A stretch of 54,791 bases of DNA from Chlamydiota bacterium (lineage in GTDB: Bacteria; Chlamydiota; Chlamydiia; Chlamydiales; JABDDJ01): NCBI GenBank assembly GCA_013287645.1, contig JABDDJ010000010.1, positions 1 through 54,791 on the forward strand, written 5' to 3'. The translations under genes and the position numbers were made by a program. Shown in pieces: positions 8,030 through 17,056 of the stretch (position 1 is the first letter of the stretch; every line of letters starts with the position of its first letter). The notes beneath the pieces are model-generated. The model was not told where the DNA came from, ran no database searches, and saw only the letters and a list, made by a program, of their open reading frames with translations.

Positions 8030-9070
8030 ATGGGTGCTATATTAAGTGGAGTAAAAAGTAATATAACCTGTTCATATTCAAAAGTAGTTAATGAGAAAGA
8101 GACTAAAAATTCTAAATTATCTCAAAAACTACAGCTTAAAAATACTTTCTTCCCTTTTAACGGTTGGGAGTCTCTCCCCAAGGAACGACAAGTTTGTGCT
8201 GATAACGGTAAAAAATGGATGATGGAGCATATGAAAGGCTCTTACGGCCTTATGGAAACTGACGATGGTAGAAAGATTGAAACAATGTACATCCCTCATG
8301 AAAATGCCACTAATAAAGTTGCTATTTTGCATCATAACAATGGCATGACTTTAGGAATGATGGAATTTTATGCAGAATATTTTAATACTCTAGGGTTTAA
8401 TGTTCTTCTTTGCACAATGGGTGGCTATCCTGGCAGCGAGGGTGATACTAGCGAAACTACGTGCTATTTTGACGTAAAAGCGATGTATGATGCCGCTCAA
8501 ACGGTACAAAGAGATCAGCCGGATGGTCAAAATAACGATAAAATTCTCTTCGTTGGGGTCTCTATGGGTGGTGCTTTAGCCGCTATAGGGGGTTCAGAAT
8601 TTCCTGGTACGCACGTCTTAGCTAACGTGCCATTTGCCTCAGTTGAGGATGTTGCCAGTTCATATCTCCGCTGGGTCCCTAAAATAATGGTCAATGGGCT
8701 TGTAGATTCAGTATTTCCAACAGGAATAAAAGCAGGTGCATACATCACCGATGGATTTAATATTCTCGAAAAGGTGAAGAGAATCGAAGGTGGATACTTT
8801 GCAGTACAGGCTGGTAAAGATACTATGATCCCGGCCGATAGTGGCAAAAAACTAGCAAATTCATACGCGATTTCACATCAGAAGAAACCAGAGGATCATT
8901 ACGCTGTCATGGAAGGTAAGACTCACAATGACAACTTTTTAAAGCTCGGTAATAGAGAGTTCGATAAGCCTGTCCGGCTTAGGGTAGAACGTTTCTTAGC
9001 AAGCGTTGGTCTTATTGACATACGCGAGGAAGATAAATTCGAAATAGCTAAACTAGGAGCCAAGGTATAA
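8030..9070 (+). CDS. Alpha/beta hydrolase, tandem copy 1
   Basis: Alpha/beta-fold hydrolase of 346 aa. The oxyanion-side element is VAILHHNNGM (about 97-106), the nucleophile elbow GVSMGG has S178, the acid is in AGKDTMIPAD and the histidine in GKTHNDNF. The first 35 residues are polar and differ from copy 2. The ribosome-binding site AAGGA precedes the ATG by 9 nt. It is followed two bases later by a clear paralogue. Substrate is unknown; homologues with this FPFNGW...GGYPGSEGDTSE signature are not familiar to me beyond the general BEM46-like hydrolase group. Confidence 0.8.
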   Translation: MGAILSGVKSNITCSYSKVVNEKETKNSKLSQKLQLKNTFFPFNGWESLPKERQVCADNGKKWMMEHMKGSYGLMETDDGRKIETMYIPHENATNKVAILHHNNGMTLGMMEFYAEYFNTLGFNVLLCTMGGYPGSEGDTSETTCYFDVKAMYDAAQTVQRDQPDGQNNDKILFVGVSMGGALAAIGGSEFPGTHVLANVPFASVEDVASSYLRWVPKIMVNGLVDSVFPTGIKAGAYITDGFNILEKVKRIEGGYFAVQAGKDTMIPADSGKKLANSYAISHQKKPEDHYAVMEGKTHNDNFLKLGNREFDKPVRLRVERFLASVGLIDIREEDKFEIAKLGAKV

Positions 9071-9072
9071 AT

Positions 9073-10101
9073 ATGAGTTTTGTTGTTAATGGTTTTTCAA
9101 ATGTATTGTCTTGGTCCGTAGGCCAATCTTTCGGAGCCTCTGATAACCTCAGCCAGGGAAGCAGGGTAGCCTCTGAAAGTGCGGCGGATGTCCCTTTAAA
9201 AGAGACACAACCACTCCAAATTAAAAATGTTCTATTTCCCTATAATGGATGGCCTCATCTTCCTAAACCTCACCAAGAGTCTGCAGATCAGGGACGTGCT
9301 TGGATGGCTGAAAGGCTTCAAGGAATGTCTCATGCCGTGACAACGGATGATCAGAGAGAAATAGATACTGTCTATATTCAGAGTATTATCCCTACAAACA
9401 AAGTAGCCGTACTATTCCATGGGAATGGCATGATTGCTGGAAGTATGGTGTTTTATGCAAACTATTTTCATCAATTAGGGTTTCAGGTTGTGCTCTGTAC
9501 AATGGGAGGCTATCCAGGCAGCCAAGGAGATACGAGTGAATCTACCTGCTATTTTGATGTAAAAGCGATGTACGATACTGCTAAGCAGATACAACATGAA
9601 AATGGTGGAGAAGATAATAGCAAGATTCTCTTTTTTGGTACCTCTTTAGGAGCTGCATTAGCGACGATAGGTGGTTCTGAATTTCCTGGAACGCATGTTC
9701 TAGCTCATGTACCTTTTGCCACGGCTAAGGATGCAGGAGGCTCTCAGTTACGCTGGGGATTTCAATGGATCGGTAAGGGATATATTCGAAGCCTTATTCC
9801 TAAAGGAATAAAGGCTGGGGAATACGTCACTGATTGCTTTGATAGTTGGGAAAAAGTAAAGAGAATCATTGGTGGATATTTTGCTATTCAAGCAGAAAAT
9901 GACACGATTATGCCAGCTGACAGCAGTAAAAGGCTGGCAGAGGCCTATGCCTTTAGTCATCATTCAAAGCCTGAAGACCACTATACGTTGATGAAAGGTA
10001 AGGGTCATGGAGATATTTTTGTTAATTTCCAAGGAAAAGAATATGATGAAGCTACTCGGCTTCGCGTAGAAAGTTATTTAGCGAGTATTGGTTTAATTTA
10101 A
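9073..10101 (+). CDS. Alpha/beta hydrolase, tandem copy 2
   Basis: Paralogue of the preceding gene, alignable almost without gaps after residue 40 (shared GGYPGS.GDTSE.TCYFDVKA, GGSEFPGTHVLA, KPEDHY). It has the more canonical motifs: LFHGNGM, nucleophile elbow GTSLGA, END-TIMPAD acid region and GKGHGD histidine. The N-terminal 40 residues (Ser/Gly rich) are unrelated to copy 1, which suggests that different localisation or targeting signals were kept on a shared catalytic domain (inference). Two bases separate it from copy 1, so the pair is one operon. Confidence 0.8.
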   Translation: MSFVVNGFSNVLSWSVGQSFGASDNLSQGSRVASESAADVPLKETQPLQIKNVLFPYNGWPHLPKPHQESADQGRAWMAERLQGMSHAVTTDDQREIDTVYIQSIIPTNKVAVLFHGNGMIAGSMVFYANYFHQLGFQVVLCTMGGYPGSQGDTSESTCYFDVKAMYDTAKQIQHENGGEDNSKILFFGTSLGAALATIGGSEFPGTHVLAHVPFATAKDAGGSQLRWGFQWIGKGYIRSLIPKGIKAGEYVTDCFDSWEKVKRIIGGYFAIQAENDTIMPADSSKRLAEAYAFSHHSKPEDHYTLMKGKGHGDIFVNFQGKEYDEATRLRVESYLASIGLI

Positions 10102-10127
10102 AATTAAATTTTGTTAAATTTAATTTT
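10100..10127. terminator. AT-only hairpin after the tandem hydrolases
   Basis: AAAATTAAATTT and AAATTTAATTTT form a perfect 12-bp stem around a TGTT loop directly at the stop of hydrolase copy 2. It may end that transcript, but the stem has no G or C and would be weak, so the terminator call is tentative. Confidence 0.4.
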
Positions 10128-10147
10128 GAATTTAACCAGGATACCTT

Positions 10148-10471
10148 GTGGATACTGCTTTAGATAGTCGGGTGACAGTACGTCTTTTTATTGGGTGTGC
10201 TGTCAACCCAGAATTGCGCATTAATTTAACTCATAGCCTTCCTTGGAAACAAGCCTCTATTATGCGTGCGACAGATCAGGACCTACTTTTAGAGACACAT
10301 TTTCAAAATAAAAGTTATATTGGTCTCTATGTAGACGATCAACAATTTACCCTTCAGCAAATTCGTAAAGACCAGCAGAAAATTAGAGAGCAACTGCTTA
10401 TTTATTGCCCTAAACTTACTGGAATTGATAAGCTGCCTATCTACGTTTTTCCACAGATCTTTGTCTCGTAA
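10148..10471 (+). CDS. Small conserved-looking hypothetical protein upstream of maf
   Basis: A 107-residue protein I do not recognise. It begins with GTG at 10148 preceded by AGGA at about 10138, has no signal peptide or membrane segment, and mixes beta-like (VTVRLFIGC, SYIGLYVDDQQFT) and helical stretches (IRKDQQKIREQLLIYCPKL). The context is tight: 16 nt of spacer plus the maf start follow, so it is probably co-transcribed with maf and the HEAT-repeat gene. Composition matches neighbouring genes, which supports it being real. Confidence 0.6.
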   Translation: MDTALDSRVTVRLFIGCAVNPELRINLTHSLPWKQASIMRATDQDLLLETHFQNKSYIGLYVDDQQFTLQQIRKDQQKIREQLLIYCPKLTGIDKLPIYVFPQIFVS

Positions 10472-10490
10472 CGAATAGGTTCTGCTAATC

Positions 10491-11087
10491 ATGAATCCCA
10501 AAATAATCCTGGCTTCCCAGTCTCCACGCCGCGCTGAAATACTTTCTCAAATTAAGGTTCCTTTTAGCGTAGTCCCTTCATCCTTTGATGAAGATAGCTT
10601 TCCATATGACCAAAACCCAGAATCCTATGTGCGGGAGCTGGCAGAAAACAAAGCAGAAGTAGTCTCTAAAGCACACCCTGAATCGATTGTTATCGCCGCC
10701 GATACAGTCGTTTTCCTTGAAAAACGCCATTTCAATAAACCCTCCTCTTTTGAAGAAGCGGTTGAATTTCACAGACAGCTCAGAGGCCGTTGGCATAGTG
10801 TGTGGAGTGGCATCAGCATACGACAGGGAAAGAAGCACTTTAGCGCTGCTGAAGAGACGCATGTACTATTTAATGCGCTCTCTGACGAGCAGATCAAAAC
10901 GTATCTAAATTCAATTACTTGGCACGATAAATCAGGTGGATATGCTATTCAAGGAAATGGTGGGGCTCTCCTTGTAGCGCAAATCAAAGGCTGTTTCTAT
11001 AATGTAATGGGACTGCCTGTCAATGCGTTGCAAAAGCTTCTCACCCATTTTGGGATAGATTTATGGCAATTTTTGGCAAAGCATTAA
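10491..11087 (+). CDS. maf: Maf-family nucleoside triphosphate pyrophosphatase
   Basis: Hydrolyses modified or canonical nucleoside triphosphates to monophosphates, as a house-cleaning enzyme. Signature elements: ILASQSPRRAEILSQ at the N-terminus, IAADTVVF (catalytic aspartate), RQLRGRWHSVWSGIS and TWHDKSGGYAIQG followed by FYNVMGLPV near the C-terminus. At 198 aa it has the typical family length. The 3' end overlaps the start of the HEAT-repeat gene by 25 nt, indicating translational coupling. Confidence 0.93.
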   Translation: MNPKIILASQSPRRAEILSQIKVPFSVVPSSFDEDSFPYDQNPESYVRELAENKAEVVSKAHPESIVIAADTVVFLEKRHFNKPSSFEEAVEFHRQLRGRWHSVWSGISIRQGKKHFSAAEETHVLFNALSDEQIKTYLNSITWHDKSGGYAIQGNGGALLVAQIKGCFYNVMGLPVNALQKLLTHFGIDLWQFLAKH

Positions 11088-12757
11088 TAAGTATAGCAGC
11101 TTTAACATTAGCCTACGGATCTCTTTCGGCGGCTCCTCTTGATGAAGCGTCGAGGCATACCATTATCCAGTTGATCTGCAATGGAAAGGATGCGACAAGT
11201 GTTGAATTCTATCGCTCGCGTAGTGGTAAAGGGGTTCAAGACTATTCCATGATGCGCGAAATGGGTTTTGCAGTACTTGAGAGAGACGCTCTATCTTCAG
11301 AACCACTTGTACAAAGGCTAGCTTTTTTTGGAATAGGACTAACAGCTGACGAACAAGCTGTAGCCTTTTTTCATGAAGTCGTTAAATCTCCTAATCCTGA
11401 ATTACAGCTTTTTGCTCTTCAACAGCTATGCCGCTACCATGATATCGCTGTGTTAGGATATCTGAACAGGGCAATGAGCTCACCCTATATCCTTATGCGC
11501 CTAGAAGCAGCTTTCTTATTGGCAGAAGGAAATTATCCCAGAGCTCTCAGCCAAATTGAAGCTCTGATGTCAAAATGCCCTGATCTGATTTTGCCTATTT
11601 TTTCGGAGATGCTGGCTCAAATAGGCAGTGAAGGAGCTCAACAGATATTACGCAAGCAGTTGATGCATCCTTCTCAACAAGTAAGGCTAGCGGCTGTACA
11701 GGCCATTACCAGACATAAATTTGATAAACATGTCCCCTATATCCGCACTCTTGCAACCCAGCGGGATCAAGCTCAGGAAGAGGCGTGTGCCTTTGCGTTA
11801 GGAGTATTTAAAGATGCATCCGCTGCTCCCCTATTGGTTAAGATTTCCAATTCAGCGGTCGCTGAGACAGCGTTGGCAGCTTCTCTATCCCTGTATCGCT
11901 TAGGGCAAACTTCCTATCAAAAAAATATTTCAAACCTTGCCAATCAAGGCAATATCTTCGCTATTCAAGCCCTCGCTCAATGTGATAACGCTAAGGACGA
12001 CCTCTATCAGCTTTACCAGAGAGGAGATAGTACTATTAGGCTCAATGCTGCAGTTGCGCTATTAAGCCTTAAGGACAGGCGCGCTCCGAGCATGATGATA
12101 GACTTTCTCAGTCCGGCTACACCTAATCCTCCCATCCTGAAGGTCATGTCTCCAGGCAAGTCCCTCTATTGTTATAAAACTGTCCCCTTAAGCGCCTACG
12201 ATACCCCCGATTGGGATATCGCTAGCGAGCTTTATCTCCAGGAGAGAGAGCAGTGGTTACAGGAGTGTTATAACTGCAGCGAAACCGCTTTTCTCCAGCT
12301 GGCCCAGCAATTAATTCAGCGGCGGCAGAATGACCTTATTCCAGCGTTATTTGCCATACTTCAAGCATCAACAAGTGAAGAGAGCCTTCAGCTCATACAA
12401 AAGTTGAAGGAGATTCCAGGCTATCCCCTAGTCAGAAACTATGCACTGGTTGCGCTACTCCGCAAAGGAGAGAAAGCCACTGCCTATGCAAAGCTTAAAG
12501 AGTGGACTCTAGAGCAATCCAAGTTAGATATACTTACTTTTCGCCCTTCGTTAAATCATTTACAAGCTTTCGATAATGAGGCGATCCAAACAGACTTAAA
12601 CCCTAGCGATACAGCAAAGTTATTTTTAGATTCCCTAGAGGCTCTGATTGCCGAACAAGATGAAGAGAGTATTCAGTTTCTCCTCGAAGGATTAGCCACA
12701 TCTCATCGCTCTTTGCACCCGATATTCGCTGCCTTACTCGTTCGCCTTACACAATAG
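11063..12757 (+). CDS. Exported HEAT-repeat protein
   Basis: Protein of 564 aa with a signal peptide (MAIFGKALISIAALTLAYG, cleavage probable after SLSA) and a long array of helical pairs typical of HEAT repeats, for example VQRLAFFGIGL, PNPELQLFALQQL, SPYILMRLEAAFLLA, HPSQQVRLAAVQAI, DSTIRLNAAVALLSL. Such periplasmic solenoids act as protein scaffolds; no enzyme motif is seen. It starts inside maf and ends directly at a family A palindrome. A comparable HEAT protein beside maf and ahead of an LptD-like gene may exist in Chlamydia, but I cannot confirm that here. Confidence 0.75.
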   Translation: MAIFGKALISIAALTLAYGSLSAAPLDEASRHTIIQLICNGKDATSVEFYRSRSGKGVQDYSMMREMGFAVLERDALSSEPLVQRLAFFGIGLTADEQAVAFFHEVVKSPNPELQLFALQQLCRYHDIAVLGYLNRAMSSPYILMRLEAAFLLAEGNYPRALSQIEALMSKCPDLILPIFSEMLAQIGSEGAQQILRKQLMHPSQQVRLAAVQAITRHKFDKHVPYIRTLATQRDQAQEEACAFALGVFKDASAAPLLVKISNSAVAETALAASLSLYRLGQTSYQKNISNLANQGNIFAIQALAQCDNAKDDLYQLYQRGDSTIRLNAAVALLSLKDRRAPSMMIDFLSPATPNPPILKVMSPGKSLYCYKTVPLSAYDTPDWDIASELYLQEREQWLQECYNCSETAFLQLAQQLIQRRQNDLIPALFAILQASTSEESLQLIQKLKEIPGYPLVRNYALVALLRKGEKATAYAKLKEWTLEQSKLDILTFRPSLNHLQAFDNEAIQTDLNPSDTAKLFLDSLEALIAEQDEESIQFLLEGLATSHRSLHPIFAALLVRLTQ

Positions 12758-12833
12758 AATTAAACGCAAAGGCGCAAAGGCGCAAAGAAATTTATTTGTT
12801 TTTCTTTGCGTCTTTGCGCCTTTGCGTTTAATT
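12758..12833. repeat. Palindromic repeat family A, copy 1
   Basis: Arms 12758-12790 and 12801-12833 are inverted copies with one difference in 33 positions. The core reads ATTAAACGCAAAGGCGCAAA, made of GCAAAGGC-like 7-nt steps. It begins at the base after the TAG stop of the HEAT-repeat gene and lies between two genes of the same direction, so a transcript stem-loop after the first gene is possible. It has no U-tract on the plus strand beyond ATTTTGTT. Confidence 0.95.
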
Positions 12834-12921
12834 TTGTTATTTGGAGTTTATTAAGTAATTTTTAGATAATTAAAATATGTTATTATAAAATTGATTTAGT
12901 AAGTTAATTAATAGGATTATT

Positions 12922-14778
12922 ATGTCAGAAAAAATTCCAGAAAATGTTAGTCTTCCTCCGGCAATGACAACTCCTGAGATTTCGACTGAAAAGCTTAAGA
13001 CTGTTTTACCTGAGAAAGTTACTGGAATGCTCTGGACTACTAGCGACCTAAATCCTGTTTCAGCAGCATTCTTAGATAGAGCGTTACATCGAGTCCCGGC
13101 AGACCAAACCAAATTTCAACCACAAACAATTAATACTAAAGACTTTACGTCAGATAAAGATACCATTAAAAGATATCAAGAGTATAGCGTTTATCCTCCC
13201 TTCCCCCAACAAAAAACACCCTTAAGCCTCCGCCTTGAAAAATTAAGCTATGAAGAGATGCAGACTCTCTTAAATACACATGAAATTAAAACTGATGGGT
13301 TAAATATTAACAGAGAGACTTTTAATAAAATCATCCAAACAGGCACTCAGCCCTATAGTAAACTTGCTCCAGACGCACGCAAACTCTATAATGCTATCAA
13401 CTTTGCTTTGGTAAAAGAGCATTTACAAGATACCTACACACTTGCTCAAAATGAGAAGCCTACGTCTCTCGATTCACTCGGCTTGGATTATTTTGAAATG
13501 GAAGTTCAAGATACCTTAGTACGAGGCTTATCCTACTTAGACGCAGATATTGTTAACGGTCAAGAAATTGAAGTTCCTGTGAAAGTAGATGGAAAGTTCG
13601 AGATGCGTACCTTTACCATAGAGAGATTCAATATCAGCAGTTATGAAGAAGAAAAGAACATTGATCATCAAGCTGGGCATCCCATATTCTTTTTATTACC
13701 CAAAGATAACGATAAAAAAGCAGCTCCTATGCTTATTGCAAGAGGCACACTGCTTGCTGATACGAATAGCCAGGCAGGAGCGAAGGAGTCCGTACATGCT
13801 GACACACGCAAAGGAATGGCCTTAAAATGGATTGTAGAAAACAAAGCCTTGTCAAATCGCATGGCAGAAGTCGCTGAAAAATTTGGTCCTATAGATGTGT
13901 GTGGACATAGTTTGGGAGGAAATATTGGAAGCATCTTACCAATAGCCTTTCCACACTATGTAAACAAAGCAGTCAATATAAGCGCAGCAAATGTAAGCAA
14001 AGAAATTTATGAAGTTTACAAAAACATGAATCCCTTGAACCGCCCCTTGGTGTTTCAAGTTGCAGTCGAAAATGATCAGATTCCCGTTGTAGGCCAAAAA
14101 TTTGTAGGATCCGTGATAGGAGTTGAGGAGCAAGGAAGAGCAGGAGCGGCCAAGTCAGCAAATACTATTAACCGCCACTTAACCCCATTTAATAACTCTC
14201 CTGATGGTGTAAAGTACTTTGTGGTAGATAAAAAGAAGGAGCAAAATGGATTAGGAAGAAAGTTCATTAATAGTACACTAAGGCTTCTCCGCGGTACTAA
14301 TGCGATTAAAGCATTTAAAAAAGTTTTTAAGCTTCAACCTTCAGATGTCAAACAAAAGAGAATACACACCAAAGATGCAGTAAAAAGCCTTTCTGATATG
14401 AGCAAGGCAGAATCATTATCTATATTACCGAATCATTCAAATGATCTTTCTCATAAAAAGCCTTTAGAGATTCTTGGTATGATTCAAAATAATATTGATA
14501 ATTTTAAAGATAACTTATCTAATAAACAATTTGTGCAAACATTATCGCCTATGGATGCTGCTAAAACACTTATTGCCTTGGAAAGAGACGAAACTACTAG
14601 TCGAGATAACTTCATCGCAAACCTCACTGACAATCAAAAACGTTTTATCCTTCAGCTGGCAGCGAGTGAAGCCGATTATAGCTCAGACAGCCAACGCAGT
14701 TTTCCCGGACTTCGCACAAACTCTAACAAAGATAATCCAAATACCTACGAACTCACCGTAGGCACAAACCAGATTTAA
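12922..14778 (+). CDS. Lipase-like large protein (GHSLGG), possible effector
   Basis: A 618-residue protein with no signal peptide. A polar N-terminal region of 250 residues precedes an alpha/beta hydrolase-like core: PMLIARGT (about 269-276), IDVCGHSLGGNIGS with nucleophile S330, and a possible histidine in NTINRHLTPF. This arrangement resembles class 3 lipases. After residue 430 the protein is helical and Lys/Ser rich, unlike known lipases. Ribosome-binding site is AGGA at 12913. Low GC, long novel flanks and lone position between two palindromes suggest a host-interaction protein, but that is inference. The catalytic acid is not evident. Confidence 0.65.
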   Translation: MSEKIPENVSLPPAMTTPEISTEKLKTVLPEKVTGMLWTTSDLNPVSAAFLDRALHRVPADQTKFQPQTINTKDFTSDKDTIKRYQEYSVYPPFPQQKTPLSLRLEKLSYEEMQTLLNTHEIKTDGLNINRETFNKIIQTGTQPYSKLAPDARKLYNAINFALVKEHLQDTYTLAQNEKPTSLDSLGLDYFEMEVQDTLVRGLSYLDADIVNGQEIEVPVKVDGKFEMRTFTIERFNISSYEEEKNIDHQAGHPIFFLLPKDNDKKAAPMLIARGTLLADTNSQAGAKESVHADTRKGMALKWIVENKALSNRMAEVAEKFGPIDVCGHSLGGNIGSILPIAFPHYVNKAVNISAANVSKEIYEVYKNMNPLNRPLVFQVAVENDQIPVVGQKFVGSVIGVEEQGRAGAAKSANTINRHLTPFNNSPDGVKYFVVDKKKEQNGLGRKFINSTLRLLRGTNAIKAFKKVFKLQPSDVKQKRIHTKDAVKSLSDMSKAESLSILPNHSNDLSHKKPLEILGMIQNNIDNFKDNLSNKQFVQTLSPMDAAKTLIALERDETTSRDNFIANLTDNQKRFILQLAASEADYSSDSQRSFPGLRTNSNKDNPNTYELTVGTNQI

Positions 14779-14790
14779 CACAGAATTGAA

Positions 14791-14887
14791 TGGACATTCA
14801 TGGACGAAAATGGACATCCATGGACTAAAATGGACAGTGCTAAGTCCATCTAGTCCATAAAAGTCCATTTCCGTCCATGAATGTCCA
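14791..14887. repeat. TGGAC decamer palindrome
   Basis: The left arm (14791-14835) is five TGGAC units at exact 10-nt spacing (TGGACATTCA, TGGACGAAAA, TGGACATCCA, TGGACTAAAA, TGGAC). An 8-nt loop AGTGCTAA follows, and the right arm (14844-14887) is the inverted imperfect copy with GTCCA units. It lies between the lipase-like gene and the lptD-like gene, and would form a stem of about 44 bp in RNA. Confidence 0.95.
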
Positions 14888-14972
14888 CTCGGCTATGCGT
14901 TAAATTTCGACAAGGCTTGCTTGAAGAGGGAGGTCATGGTAATCTTGTTGGTTTCTGAAAGATGGCAGGGTT

Positions 14973-17054
14973 GTGGCTATTCGCTTATTGTGTCTCTTAG
15001 GATGTCTCTTTTTTGGTCATTTGATAGCAGAGGAAGCTATTACGGGAATCACGGTTGATCTGCGTGAGCCTGAGTATGCTGATGGTGTGGTGAGCACTTC
15101 TTTGGGTGGTGTGATCAGAGCTCCATATGTCCGGATTCAAGCGCAGAATATTCGCTATACTCACGATACTTCGGGTGAAGTAGTCAACGATACCGTAGTC
15201 GCTGAAGGCGATGTGAGATTCGAGTCCTTTAGTTATCTTTTTGTGGGGCAAAAGCTAGAATATAACCTCACGAACCAGACGGGCTTTATCTACTATGGGA
15301 AAACGTCTGTCTATCCCTGGTTTTTTGGGGGAAAACTGATTCAAATTTGTGCGGATGGGAGTTATATCATCTACGATGGGTACATGACCTCGTCGGAATC
15401 AATGTGTCCTGAATGGATGATCGCTGTGGATACTGCTAGGATCTATCCTAATCATGATCTGGTAGCTAAGCAGATCAAGGTAAAAGTGAAGGATTTTCCT
15501 CTGTTTTGGGCGCCCAAGTTCTGTGCGAATTTGGATACTTTATGTGACATGCCTGTAAAATTTACTTTAAGATGGGGTGGGAAGCAGGGCTCTCGCGTGG
15601 GTGTGAGCTATGAGCTGCTGAGTTGGGAAAATTTAAGTACGCTGCTGCGTCTGGACTATAATTTAAAAAGGGGTCTTGGTACAGGTGGAGAGCTGCATTA
15701 CCGCTCTCCTGAAAACAATGAAAAATTTGATAGCATCAACTATTTTGCGCATGAAGTAGACCCTGCCAACCCTCATATTAATACGCGATACAGGTTTCAG
15801 GGCAGGTATTTGCGTTTCTGGAGAGACGGTAAAACTCTTTTTGAAATGAAATATGACAAGCTTAGCGATAAGATGATGGCCACTGACTATAGTGATCGAG
15901 GTCTTGACCTGGAATATGCGCGTAAGACTGACCTGCTTTTGCACCACCAGCAAAGATACTGGCTGGGAAATCTGTTAATCCGTCCGCGCATTAATAGCTT
16001 TCAAACGATTAAGCAAGAACTTCCGACATTTAGTACGGCCTCTCTTCCTCTTTCTAATGCTTTGGGAATCATCTCTTCTTTTCAGGCAAATGCCTCCTAC
16101 TTGGATTTTCAGTATGCTCAAGGTGCGGTAAACGTGCACGACTTTACGGCTACGCGTGTGGAGCTGCATTCGGGTTTTTACCGTCCTTTTGGGAATGGTT
16201 ATGCTAAAATTATTCCTGGATTGAACGCGATTGGTATTTTCTATGGCAATAAGCCTTACCATGGGCAGTACTGGCTGGCGGCTGGTCTGGCTTCGTTAGA
16301 TGGTGAGCTTCTTTTATCTAGAGATTATGGCTGGGGAAGGCATGTCGTGCGTCCCTACTTTAACTATAATTATTTAACACAGCCGACGATTCCTCCTGAC
16401 AGTCATTATATCTTTGATATTTCAGATGGGATCTACCGGATGAATACGTTGCGCTTTGGAACGGTCAATTATTTTCTTGATCCTTTTTCGGGAAGCTGCC
16501 AACCAATTGTTTTCCTTGACACCTACGGTTGGGCTCTCATGGATAATAAAAAAATTCCTCATCCGCTGCCCTACTTCACAGCAAATTTGAGTTTTATGAC
16601 CTTCGGAGTTTTGCAAAATAGTGTATTGGCTACTTGGGACTTATCACACGGTGGTTTTGGCGAACTAAATTTCAAAAGCGCCTGGACGGTTAGTCGTAAT
16701 TTGGCTACCTCATTGGAATACCGTCAACGTAATGCTTTTTTTTGGAGAAAGGTGGATAGAGAAAACTTTGTTTTAGACTTTTTTAGAAGCGAAAATGAAC
16801 TGCTGCACTCTCCTCTTTCCGACCAGCGGCGGACTTTATTGCTGCATTTTTTCTATCGAATCAATTATGATGTTGCCTTGGAATGGAATTCTCGTTTTGG
16901 ATGGGATCGTCGTCACGAGCCGCATTATTTTGAATACGATGTGAATATTCTTGCGTCGCTCCCTGCCCATTGGGAAATGAAGCTTTCCTTTCAACATAAG
17001 GAAGTAGATGACCGCTTTGCGGTCTATTTTAGTTTTGGAACAGAACAGAGATAA
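14973..17054 (+). CDS. lptD: LptD/OstA-like outer membrane LPS-assembly protein
   Basis: Likely outer-membrane protein receiving LPS from the Lpt bridge. A signal peptide (MAIRLLCLLGCLFFGHLIAE) is followed by an OstA-like beta-jellyroll region, with IRAPYVRIQAQNIRY, VVAEGDVRFES and YIIYDGYMTSSE, then about 450 residues of alternating beta-strand sequence ending in FSFGTEQR, as in a barrel. Paired cysteines near residues 125, 144, 187 and 194 might correspond to LptD disulfides. Length (693 aa) is at the short side for LptD. The start is GTG at 14973; a G-rich stretch lies just upstream, but spacing is poor. Adjacent UDP-sugar and envelope genes fit. Assignment is from domain pattern. Confidence 0.7.
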   Translation: MAIRLLCLLGCLFFGHLIAEEAITGITVDLREPEYADGVVSTSLGGVIRAPYVRIQAQNIRYTHDTSGEVVNDTVVAEGDVRFESFSYLFVGQKLEYNLTNQTGFIYYGKTSVYPWFFGGKLIQICADGSYIIYDGYMTSSESMCPEWMIAVDTARIYPNHDLVAKQIKVKVKDFPLFWAPKFCANLDTLCDMPVKFTLRWGGKQGSRVGVSYELLSWENLSTLLRLDYNLKRGLGTGGELHYRSPENNEKFDSINYFAHEVDPANPHINTRYRFQGRYLRFWRDGKTLFEMKYDKLSDKMMATDYSDRGLDLEYARKTDLLLHHQQRYWLGNLLIRPRINSFQTIKQELPTFSTASLPLSNALGIISSFQANASYLDFQYAQGAVNVHDFTATRVELHSGFYRPFGNGYAKIIPGLNAIGIFYGNKPYHGQYWLAAGLASLDGELLLSRDYGWGRHVVRPYFNYNYLTQPTIPPDSHYIFDISDGIYRMNTLRFGTVNYFLDPFSGSCQPIVFLDTYGWALMDNKKIPHPLPYFTANLSFMTFGVLQNSVLATWDLSHGGFGELNFKSAWTVSRNLATSLEYRQRNAFFWRKVDRENFVLDFFRSENELLHSPLSDQRRTLLLHFFYRINYDVALEWNSRFGWDRRHEPHYFEYDVNILASLPAHWEMKLSFQHKEVDDRFAVYFSFGTEQR

Positions 17055-17056
17055 TT

